Source: JACOMS01 sp051252005 (GTDB taxonomy: Bacteria > Pseudomonadota > Alphaproteobacteria > Caulobacterales > Maricaulaceae). From it: DNA of 64,000 nt. The notes under the pieces were generated by a model that made no database searches, had not been told where the DNA came from, and was given only the letters and a program-made list of their open reading frames with translations. Both the position numbers and the translations under genes were made by a program. The stretch covers positions 310,001 through 374,000 of the forward strand of contig JBPOEZ010000001.1 of NCBI GenBank assembly GCA_051252005.1, read 5' to 3'. Below, in pieces: positions 24,586 through 32,708 of this stretch. Position 1 is the first letter of the stretch, and each line of letters begins with the position of its first letter.

Positions 24586-26049
24586 ATGGCTATGTTTTCC
24601 TCGCTTAACAAGCTCTATCGTAACACGCTTTTTCGGCTCAGCCTCTTAGGGGCTGTGCTGTTTATGGGCTCGATTCTCATTAGCCTCGGGTATGTGTATT
24701 TTGCCACTATTGAGACTGAACTTCGGCGCGTTGACCGCGCGCTTGAGTCCGAAGTCGAAGCGCTGCAAATCTTGTTCAATACAAGCGGCGCTGCCGCCGT
24801 AGACCGCGAAGTTATCATCCGTTCGGCCTCCAATGAGGGGCTCTATATGTTCCAAACACCGAATATCGTTTCGGGAAATTTGGCATTCAAAGAGGTTGAG
24901 CGTCTGGATCAAGAGTTTAGCGAAATCCAAAACCTTGCGGGCGGAACGTTTACAAAAATAAAACTCACCTACAGTGACTTGGTGAGTAATGAAGAAGATT
25001 TTCAAGCGCGGCGCATTCGCGCCATTGCGGGTAATTTTCGCTCTGGTGATCAAGCCGTCGCCGCAATTATCGTTGGCCGAGACGTTGAAGTAACCATGCG
25101 CACGGCGGATAGGGTGGTTAATGCTATGATCAGCTCTTCCATCATCGCTATGTGTCTCGGGCTGCTCTCAAGTTGGTACGTGTCGCGCAGGTTCTCGCGC
25201 CGCGTAGAGGATTTTAACAGGCTGGCCACCGACATCCGTGCCGGAAATCTAGACCGCCGCGTTCCGCGTAATTATAGCGAAGACGAAATGGACCTGTTGG
25301 CAGAGCACCTCAACGCCATGCTCGATCACATTGACCGTCTCATGAAGGCGATGCGTTATGCAGGCGACAGTATCGCCCATGATTTACGCTCGCCGCTCAC
25401 GCGTCTTCGCACGCGCCTTGAAAGCGCCGCTGTTGCCTTAAAGGATGACGCGGCGGCGGATACGCTTTTTGCTGCGGCCGGAGACGCCGACGAGCTTCTT
25501 AAGACATTTGATTCCGTTCTGCGTATTGCCCGCCTCGAAGCGGGCGAGCGCCGCGAGCTTTTGATTGATGTTGATCCGAAACCTTTGCTCGATGATATCG
25601 CAGAGCTTTATGAACCGGCCTGCGAAGATGCGGGGCTATCCTTTAAAGCCGATATTGACCCAGGGCTTCTCGTCCTCGCTGACCGCGGACTTATATCACA
25701 AGGGGTGTCAAATTTAGTGGAAAACGCGATTAAATATACCCCTAAAGGCGGGACGATAATTTTGTCGCTGAAGCGGAATAAGACAAACCGTGTTGAAGTT
25801 TCGATCACGGATGATGGCCCTGGGATTCCGGAATCGGAGCGCCAGCGGGTTAAAGAACGCTTTGTGCGCCTCGATAAAAGCCGCTCTGAGCCAGGAAGCG
25901 GCCTTGGGCTAGCGCTTGTGGACGCAATCGCAGATTTGCACCGTGCAGAGTTTGAGCTCACGGACGGTATTCAAAGCGAACGCGGATCAGGCTTATCAGC
26001 AAAGCTGATTTTCCCGCGTCGCCGCCGTATAAAACAGGCGCTAAAATGA
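24586..26049 (+). CDS. HAMP-containing sensor histidine kinase
   Basis: 487 residues: membrane helices at about 17-39 and 180-200 around a periplasmic sensor of 140 residues, HAMP (about 200-250), HisKA with the acceptor in GDSIAHDLRSPLTRLR (His 265), and ATPase motifs NLVENAIKYTP, DDGPGIP and GSGLGLALV. Cognate partner of the regulator just upstream. Its stop overlaps the glnE start by ATGA, so kinase and glnE are translationally coupled, an order also seen in Caulobacter relatives. Confidence 0.93.
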   Translation: MAMFSSLNKLYRNTLFRLSLLGAVLFMGSILISLGYVYFATIETELRRVDRALESEVEALQILFNTSGAAAVDREVIIRSASNEGLYMFQTPNIVSGNLAFKEVERLDQEFSEIQNLAGGTFTKIKLTYSDLVSNEEDFQARRIRAIAGNFRSGDQAVAAIIVGRDVEVTMRTADRVVNAMISSSIIAMCLGLLSSWYVSRRFSRRVEDFNRLATDIRAGNLDRRVPRNYSEDEMDLLAEHLNAMLDHIDRLMKAMRYAGDSIAHDLRSPLTRLRTRLESAAVALKDDAAADTLFAAAGDADELLKTFDSVLRIARLEAGERRELLIDVDPKPLLDDIAELYEPACEDAGLSFKADIDPGLLVLADRGLISQGVSNLVENAIKYTPKGGTIILSLKRNKTNRVEVSITDDGPGIPESERQRVKERFVRLDKSRSEPGSGLGLALVDAIADLHRAEFELTDGIQSERGSGLSAKLIFPRRRRIKQALK

Positions 26050-28784
26050 GCGATATTGAAGTGCGTGATAATGCCATTGAGCGCGCTATAAATCATGCTC
26101 CCTACTTGGCTGAAAGCCTAACGCTCTTTCCCGAAATTAAGGCGCAATTCTTAGCGGAAAATCCGGAGCATATATTTAGTAATCTAGCGAAGGCGTTGCC
26201 ACTGGATGTCGGTGACTTGGATGCTGAAATGCCGCTTCTGCGGGTCTTCAAACGCCGCGCCCATCTTGCTATTGCCTTACTTGACCTTGCGGAAATTTGG
26301 GATTGGGCTGAAGTCACGGAACATGTCACCCAGCTTGCCGATATTTGCATGTCGCGTCTCCTGCAGGCGATAGGGAAAGACGGCGGCATAGACGGCACGC
26401 CTGATAACCCTGTCCCAGGGCTTTTCGTTTTGGCGGTTGGAAAATACGGCGCGCGGGAACTTAACTATTCAAGCGATATAGATTTCAATGTTTTTTACGC
26501 CCCTGAATCTGTTGTTTTGCCAAACCCTGCGCGAGCGGAGAGAGACTTAATCAAGGTCGTGCAATCCCTTATCAAAGGTTTCGAACGCATCACCGGAGAA
26601 GGGTATATATTCCGAACGGACCTACGCCTTCGCCCAGACCCTCGCTCGAATGCCGTTGCTGTTTCGACGCATACGGCCGAGCGCTATTATGAAACATTAG
26701 GCCAAAACTGGGAACGCGCCGCCATGATCAAAGCCCGTGTTTGCGGCGGCGATCATGAGGCTGGACAGGCTTTTATTGATACTGTCCTGACGCCTTTTAT
26801 CTGGCGCCGAAATCTCGATTACGCAGCGATTGACGACATTCTCGCGATAAAACGCCAAATTCATGCGGGGAAAGGCGGTATGCATATCCATGTGCCGGGC
26901 CACCATCTCAAGCTTGGAAAGGGCGGTATTCGCGAGGTAGAATTTTACGCGCAGGTGCAACAGCTCATACTGGGCGGGAGAGAACCGAATTTACGCTGCC
27001 CCCGCACACTTGATGCGCTGGGCGCGCTTTCAAGCGGCGGCTTTATTGAAGCCGAAGACGCGAAAGCTCTTAGCGCGCACTACGCAATCCTTCGCACATG
27101 GGAACACCGCGCTCAAATGGTCGACGACGCGCAAACCCATTACGTTCCGGCAGACGAAGCCGAACGCGACAATTTTGCAGCGCTCTGCGGCTATGAAAGC
27201 CGCCAGACATTCGAGGGCGACGTGCTTGAGGTTTTGACCGATGTTCATACGCGCTATGTTGATTTGTTCCCTGATATGGAAACTCTGTCATCACGTGAGG
27301 GGAGCTTGGTCTTTACGGGCGTCGAGGCGGGGCCAGCAACACTGGAAACCCTGTCGCGGCTTGGATACGAAAACGCTGAGCGAGTTTGGCGGAGCATGGC
27401 AGACTGGCTTGGCGGACGTATCCGCGCCACAAAAACTGAACGCGCACGCGAATACCTTACGGCGCTTGCGCCGGGCCTCATTGATATGTGCGCCGATACG
27501 GGCCAGCCGGACAGGGCATTTGAAGCTTTTGCGCGTTTTTTCACCAACCTTCAAGGCGGCGTCACTGTGCTGTCGATGTTTTGCCGTGAGCCAGAACGCT
27601 TAGCCCAGCTTATTTCTCTCATGTCCCGTTCATCGCGAGTGGCCGACATGCTTTCGGCGAACACGGCCATTTTAGACGCCATGTCCGACCCTGCCTTTAT
27701 GAGCATGGACGAGGCCGGTATTATTGCAGAATATGGGGACAATATATCGGGTGCGGGCGACTTTGAAGAGGTTATAAATGCAGCGCGGCGTCAGGTAAGG
27801 GAAGACCATTTCCGCGTGACAACTGGGCTCATGACAAAAACGATTACCGCAGATAAAGCGGCCTTGCTGTTCACGGCGATTGCTGATGCTACCATGCAGG
27901 CCTTGCTGCCTGCTGCAATTTTAGAGGTGGAACGCGTGGCGGGGCCCGTAAAAGGCTATGTCGGTGTTATTGGCATGGGCAAAATGGGCGGCCGCGAACT
28001 GCGTCTGACGTCCGATTTGGATATAATGCTCATTTACGAACCGTCCGAGGAGGATGCTAACCCGCAGCGCCTTTATACAAAAATTACGCAGCGTTTGATT
28101 AATGCGCTTTCGGCGGTAACGGAAGAGGGCGGTCTTTATGAGGTCGATATGGCGCTGCGGCCTTCGGGGCGGTCAGGTCCTGTCGCAGTGACTATCGACT
28201 CTTTCAAACGTTATTATGCGGAAACCGCTTGGACATGGGAATTCATGGCGCTCAGCCGCGGGCGTATTATCGCCGTAAATGATCCTGCGTTTTTCCCTAT
28301 ATTAGACGAGAGCCTCACCGCAGCCATCACAGCGCAAAGGCCTGATCTGGCCATGCCAGAAGACATTGCGGATATGCTGACGCGGACGAAAGCCGAGAAA
28401 GTCCCGCGTGATGCGTGGGATATTAAAAACTGCGAGGGCGGTCTTCGGGACGCTGAGTATATAGCACAAGCCTTTTACCTCTCGCGGCGCGCTATTTTTC
28501 GAGATGTGGGGCGCAGAGACAGTATTGGCATGATCCGTACGGCTTGTGACCAAGGTCTGATTGATGAGAAAAAGACGGAACGCCTCGTTGGCGCGCTGAG
28601 TTTTTTCAACAGCCTCTCACAGGTGTTGGCGATGATTATGAGCTCACCTGAAGACAATAGTCCGCGTGTTTACGAAGCGGCAGGACAGATACTTTCTTAT
28701 GGGTCTGTTGCTGACCTTATCCGAGATCGAGACCGTCACTGCCGTTTTGTCAGCAAACTGACCAAGACTTATATCTACTCCTAA
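26046..28784 (+). CDS. glnE: Bifunctional glutamine synthetase adenylyltransferase/deadenylyltransferase
   Basis: 912 residues, slightly short of the usual 940-990. Both nucleotidyltransferase halves carry their signature: GKYGARELNYSSDIDFNVFY in the N-terminal deadenylylation domain and GKMGGRELRLTSDLDIMLIYE in the C-terminal adenylylation domain, each followed by helical regions. GlnE adds and removes AMP on glutamine synthetase according to PII status. It is the last gene of the htrA-RR-HK operon, ending 29 bp from a convergent gene. Confidence 0.95.
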   Translation: MSDIEVRDNAIERAINHAPYLAESLTLFPEIKAQFLAENPEHIFSNLAKALPLDVGDLDAEMPLLRVFKRRAHLAIALLDLAEIWDWAEVTEHVTQLADICMSRLLQAIGKDGGIDGTPDNPVPGLFVLAVGKYGARELNYSSDIDFNVFYAPESVVLPNPARAERDLIKVVQSLIKGFERITGEGYIFRTDLRLRPDPRSNAVAVSTHTAERYYETLGQNWERAAMIKARVCGGDHEAGQAFIDTVLTPFIWRRNLDYAAIDDILAIKRQIHAGKGGMHIHVPGHHLKLGKGGIREVEFYAQVQQLILGGREPNLRCPRTLDALGALSSGGFIEAEDAKALSAHYAILRTWEHRAQMVDDAQTHYVPADEAERDNFAALCGYESRQTFEGDVLEVLTDVHTRYVDLFPDMETLSSREGSLVFTGVEAGPATLETLSRLGYENAERVWRSMADWLGGRIRATKTERAREYLTALAPGLIDMCADTGQPDRAFEAFARFFTNLQGGVTVLSMFCREPERLAQLISLMSRSSRVADMLSANTAILDAMSDPAFMSMDEAGIIAEYGDNISGAGDFEEVINAARRQVREDHFRVTTGLMTKTITADKAALLFTAIADATMQALLPAAILEVERVAGPVKGYVGVIGMGKMGGRELRLTSDLDIMLIYEPSEEDANPQRLYTKITQRLINALSAVTEEGGLYEVDMALRPSGRSGPVAVTIDSFKRYYAETAWTWEFMALSRGRIIAVNDPAFFPILDESLTAAITAQRPDLAMPEDIADMLTRTKAEKVPRDAWDIKNCEGGLRDAEYIAQAFYLSRRAIFRDVGRRDSIGMIRTACDQGLIDEKKTERLVGALSFFNSLSQVLAMIMSSPEDNSPRVYEAAGQILSYGSVADLIRDRDRHCRFVSKLTKTYIYS

Positions 28785-28813
28785 CGCAGCTCGAAAAGCT
28801 TACAGGATCGGCC

Positions 28814-31800
28814 CTAAGCTGCGTATGGATTATGTGGTTTAGCTGGAGCCGTCTGACTTTGAGTGCTAGGCATTGGCGGCAGAGGTTTCGGGCTTTGCGC
28901 TTGGGCTTGTTGAGCCGGCATGTAGCTTGGCTGCAGCGTTGCCGGAGCGGTAGCTTGCGCAGGTGCGTATGGCGACGGTGCAGACGTTGTTTGGGTCGGA
29001 ACTGACGGTGCTGGTGACGGCACATATGGCTGAGGGGCATGAGCCGGCGCTGCTGGATCAAAAGGCTGGGCTAATGGCGGCAAGGCTGCTGCCGGATGTT
29101 CCGGCGGCGCAATGACAGCAGGGGGCATTGCTGATGCCTGCGCAGGATGTACTGGCAGCGGCGATGTCGTACTAAGGGGGGCATTCTGAGGCATTGCGGC
29201 AGTATCACTCTGCGCAGCAGGGCCTTCTGATAAGACATCGGCGATATCTTTCGCAAGACGAGAAATCTCATCGGCGACTTCATTTTCTGTAGCTTCAACC
29301 ACCTTCTTAAGCGGCTTGTTGGGCAGGGTGAAAATAACCGTTGTGCCTTCGCCGTGCACGGATTCGATTTTAAAGTTACCTCCATGCATCTCGACCAAAG
29401 ATTTGGAGAGAGCAAGACCAAGGCCCGTACCTTCTGTTTGTCTGTTGTGCTGATTTTCAACTTGTTCGAACGGTCTGGCGAGCCTTTCAATATCTTCTGG
29501 CGGAATGCCGATTCCCGTATCTGAAACGCTGATGATAAGACCCGCTGTTTTTGTGGTGACGTCAATACTGACAACACCGCGTTCTGGCGTGAACTTAATA
29601 GCGTTGGTTAGAAGATTAAGAAGAACCTGTTTGACGGCACGCGGGTCGGCTTCAATCTCAGGGATGGCTTTGGTTTCATACACCAACTTCAAATGGTTAT
29701 CATCAGCACGGCCACGGAGAATTCGTACGACTTGCTCAATCATATCGTTCATCTGCATGGGCTCTGCATTCAGGTTCATTTTACCCGCTTCAATTTTAGA
29801 CATGTCCAAAATATCATTGATCAAGGATAGCAAATGCTGACCGGAGAACAGAATGTCGCCAACGTACTCTTTATAACGGGGGTCGCCGAGCGGGCCGAAC
29901 ATTTCTTTTTTCAGAATATCAGAGAAGCCGTTAATCGCGTTAAGGGGGGTCCGCAATTCATGGCTCATATTGGCCAAAAATTCACTTTTGGATTGATTCG
30001 CTTCTTCCGCGCGAATTTTTTCCTGCTCATAGTTTTCGGCCAGTTCGACAATGCGAGACTGCGATTTTCTCAGGACGTCGATGGTTTTCTGAAGAGCGCT
30101 TTCATTTTCTTGAAGCTGCTGTTCGCGGGTGCGAATTGCGGTGATGTCCGTACCAATACTGACGCAGCCGCCATCATCGGTGGGCGTCTCAAGATAACGT
30201 ATCCAGCGGCCATCTTTGAGTTTGAGTTCAAAGCTTTGACCGTCGCCGTAATCGATAGTTTCCTCGATGGCGATTTGGGAATTATAATCTACGGTAATTC
30301 GATCAAGACCTTTTCTGAGAGCGCCGGGGGCAAACCCAAAGAAGTTTTCAAACCTTGCATTCCAAAGGACGATTTGGTCCCGTTGATCCCAAATAACAAA
30401 GGAGTCGTTCATGGACCTTAGAGCGTCAAAAAGCCGAACTTCAGCGGCTTGAAGCCGTGACTGAGCGCCGGTTTGTTCTGTCACGTCCAGTGCCATACCA
30501 ATAATAACCCGGGCGTTATCGTTACCGCGTGTGAGAGGGTGCCCCCGGCAAGACATGAGAAGCGGGAGACGCGCGACAGCAAGGTCAATTTCGAAATCAC
30601 CGGCCATATGAGCACGGCGCGCTAGGTATAGGAGACGTTCTCTGTCAGCTTCACGGAAAATCGATAAGAACTGCGTGACAGGCATGACCTGTTCGCGGGC
30701 TTCAAGGCCAAGGAGCGAGGCAAGAGACCGGCTCACAAATGCTTCATTATGGGCAAGGTCAATTTCCCAAACGCCGCCCCGGCTATTGTCAATCGCAGCT
30801 TTATAGCGTTGTTGCGAGATTTCGTTTTCCATGTTGTCGACTTCTGACTCTTGGATATGGGCAATCATGTTTCGCATTAAATACCAAACAATGCCCCATG
30901 TTCCGAAAGCCATGAGGACTAATAGAGCTAAGGTCGAGAGCCATTCGTTTGAGCTGATTTTTGGTTCCGTCAAAACAAGGCTGAGCGTCGACCCAGGTAG
31001 CGGCTGCACGGCCAGCCACACTTTTTGATCTGCAACTTTATGCGGGCGTAAAGAATTTTGTCCTGATTTAAGAAGGTCTAAAAATTGCTCACTGGGGAGG
31101 CTGTAATATTCGGCCGTTCCGTTTGCGCCCATAGCTGCTGGGCCGTCAATGACACGGCCGTTGGACTCGATAAGTGCAAATTTCGACATATCAGCGTTCA
31201 AAAGCGATCCTTGGCGCAAAGCGACAACAAGAAAGGCACTGCCAGCCTTTTGTATGATAACAGGGCTTACTTCACCTTGTTGCCCAATAAGCGAAGTTAC
31301 AATGACGCCGGACTGTGGGAAGTTTGTAAGATTTACAGACTTGAGCGGGGAGGCATTGCTTGTTCCGGCTATAAGAGTGTTATCGGCATTTAAAAGCGCG
31401 GCTCCAATGATGCCGTTGCCGCGCGCGGTCATGTTAACGATTTGTGAACTGCTTGATTGCGTTGATAAAGTTGTGTTGATCCAGTTGAGTTGATCGTTCA
31501 GGTTTTTGGTCACTGAAAGAACTTGATAGCTTACGCTGGATGAAATTTGCGAGCGGATGGTTTCATTGTCTTTGGCACGGTCTGTCCCAATGATTAAACC
31601 TGAAATAATGACGGAAAGAAGTAGGAATATTGCAGTTGCTAGCAGAAAAGCTTGACGGGGTGTGCGGAGCGTAAAGTTTTCAAATGCGGCGGCGCTACTT
31701 TGCGATAAAATGTCCCCGCGGCGATCTTCGGTTTGAAATTCGGCAGGGGCGCCAATATGGGACGGCGGTATCATGCGGCGGCCTGGCATAGGCGGCGGAG

Positions 31801-31849
31801 CTAAGTCGGGCGCTCCCATATTTTCCGATCTTTTCAAAAGATTACGCAC
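28814..31849 (-). CDS. PleC/DivJ-family sensor histidine kinase with a Pro/Ala-rich C-terminal tail
   Basis: 1011 residues from GTG 31849 (AAGGAAGAG upstream). Membrane helices at about 66-88 and 303-326 enclose a periplasmic region of some 215 residues. Two PAS domains (about 345-460 and 468-575) precede a HisKA domain with the acceptor in FLANMSHELRTPLNAI (His 630) followed by GPLGDPRYKEY and LINDILDMSKIEAGKM, the sequence pattern of the PleC/DivJ/PdhS kinases that act on DivK and PleD. ATPase motifs DTGIGIPPED and GTGLGLALS are intact. The last 130 residues are a low-complexity Pro/Ala/Gln tail. It lies 61 bp downstream of an EAL gene. Confidence 0.87.
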   Translation of the reverse strand: MRNLLKRSENMGAPDLAPPPMPGRRMIPPSHIGAPAEFQTEDRRGDILSQSSAAAFENFTLRTPRQAFLLATAIFLLLSVIISGLIIGTDRAKDNETIRSQISSSVSYQVLSVTKNLNDQLNWINTTLSTQSSSSQIVNMTARGNGIIGAALLNADNTLIAGTSNASPLKSVNLTNFPQSGVIVTSLIGQQGEVSPVIIQKAGSAFLVVALRQGSLLNADMSKFALIESNGRVIDGPAAMGANGTAEYYSLPSEQFLDLLKSGQNSLRPHKVADQKVWLAVQPLPGSTLSLVLTEPKISSNEWLSTLALLVLMAFGTWGIVWYLMRNMIAHIQESEVDNMENEISQQRYKAAIDNSRGGVWEIDLAHNEAFVSRSLASLLGLEAREQVMPVTQFLSIFREADRERLLYLARRAHMAGDFEIDLAVARLPLLMSCRGHPLTRGNDNARVIIGMALDVTEQTGAQSRLQAAEVRLFDALRSMNDSFVIWDQRDQIVLWNARFENFFGFAPGALRKGLDRITVDYNSQIAIEETIDYGDGQSFELKLKDGRWIRYLETPTDDGGCVSIGTDITAIRTREQQLQENESALQKTIDVLRKSQSRIVELAENYEQEKIRAEEANQSKSEFLANMSHELRTPLNAINGFSDILKKEMFGPLGDPRYKEYVGDILFSGQHLLSLINDILDMSKIEAGKMNLNAEPMQMNDMIEQVVRILRGRADDNHLKLVYETKAIPEIEADPRAVKQVLLNLLTNAIKFTPERGVVSIDVTTKTAGLIISVSDTGIGIPPEDIERLARPFEQVENQHNRQTEGTGLGLALSKSLVEMHGGNFKIESVHGEGTTVIFTLPNKPLKKVVEATENEVADEISRLAKDIADVLSEGPAAQSDTAAMPQNAPLSTTSPLPVHPAQASAMPPAVIAPPEHPAAALPPLAQPFDPAAPAHAPQPYVPSPAPSVPTQTTSAPSPYAPAQATAPATLQPSYMPAQQAQAQSPKPLPPMPSTQSQTAPAKPHNPYAA

Positions 31850-31910
31850 ATCTCTTCCTTTTGCGAATCACTTACGACAATAGCAACGAGACTTGACTTG
31901 CCAAGGGGCA

Positions 31911-32660
31911 TTACGTTGTTCCTAGGTCGGGAAGAGTGACATCCATTAAAGGGGCTGGTTTGCCGATATAGTAACCCTGCGCTGCGTCAAAGCCGAGGTT
32001 TTCTGCAAACGATAAGAGCGCCTCAGTTTCAACGCCTTCAGCAATGAATTTAACATCAAGGGGCTCTTTTAGGGACAGCAGAGCTTCAAGGATGACGCGC
32101 TCACGCTTGCTCTTGAAAGCCGCTTGGACAAAATCTCCGTCAATTTTAAGCCAATCAGCCGGTAAGGCGCGCAAATATCGTATAGACGCCGCGCCTGACC
32201 CGACATCATCCATGCAAATGGGGTGGCCTCGGCTTTGCAGGTTGCTTAAAAGTCGTTCAGCGGTGTCGAGTGAGCGCAAATCCCACGTTTCGGTCAGTTC
32301 AAGCATCAATTTTTCAGGGGGGGCATTGTACGCGGAAAGGCAGGCCATTACGGCAGGTTCAAATCCAGAGTGTTCAAAAGATGCGCCAGAGAGGTTTATA
32401 GCGATGCCCGTGCCGTCCGGGTTTTCGTTTAAAGTTAGGACGGCTCGCGCGAGCATAGACAAGTCTAAGTCTTTAATTGCGCCGCTCAGTTCCGCAGGTC
32501 TTAAGACGGCCTCGAGGCCGTCTTCATGGGCGAACCGGACAAGCCATTCGTGGTGAGAAATGCTGCAATCATCCAAATGGATGATGGGTTGCTGCATGAC
32601 ATCAAAGCGTTCTTCTGAGACGTGTTCGCGGAAGCCGTGAAATGTGCGTAAATCATTCAT
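31911..32660 (-). CDS. EAL-domain protein, probable cyclic-di-GMP phosphodiesterase
   Basis: 249 residues, an EAL domain alone. The EAL triplet reads EWL (Glu 38, HHEWLVRF), but the other metal and catalytic positions look intact: INLSG, LELTE, CMDDVGSG (for DDFGTG), LKIDGDF, FIAEGVE and QGYYIGKP. Hydrolysis of c-di-GMP to pGpG is therefore plausible though loop 6 is altered. It lies between pepN and the PleC-like kinase gene, all in one direction with gaps of 48 and 61 bp, suggesting co-transcription with a cell-polarity kinase. Confidence 0.88.
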   Translation of the reverse strand: MNDLRTFHGFREHVSEERFDVMQQPIIHLDDCSISHHEWLVRFAHEDGLEAVLRPAELSGAIKDLDLSMLARAVLTLNENPDGTGIAINLSGASFEHSGFEPAVMACLSAYNAPPEKLMLELTETWDLRSLDTAERLLSNLQSRGHPICMDDVGSGAASIRYLRALPADWLKIDGDFVQAAFKSKRERVILEALLSLKEPLDVKFIAEGVETEALLSFAENLGFDAAQGYYIGKPAPLMDVTLPDLGTT

Positions 32661-32708
32661 GATCCACTATAGGACAGACACAATAAAGAAAGTCCTTACA
32701 AATCGTCG

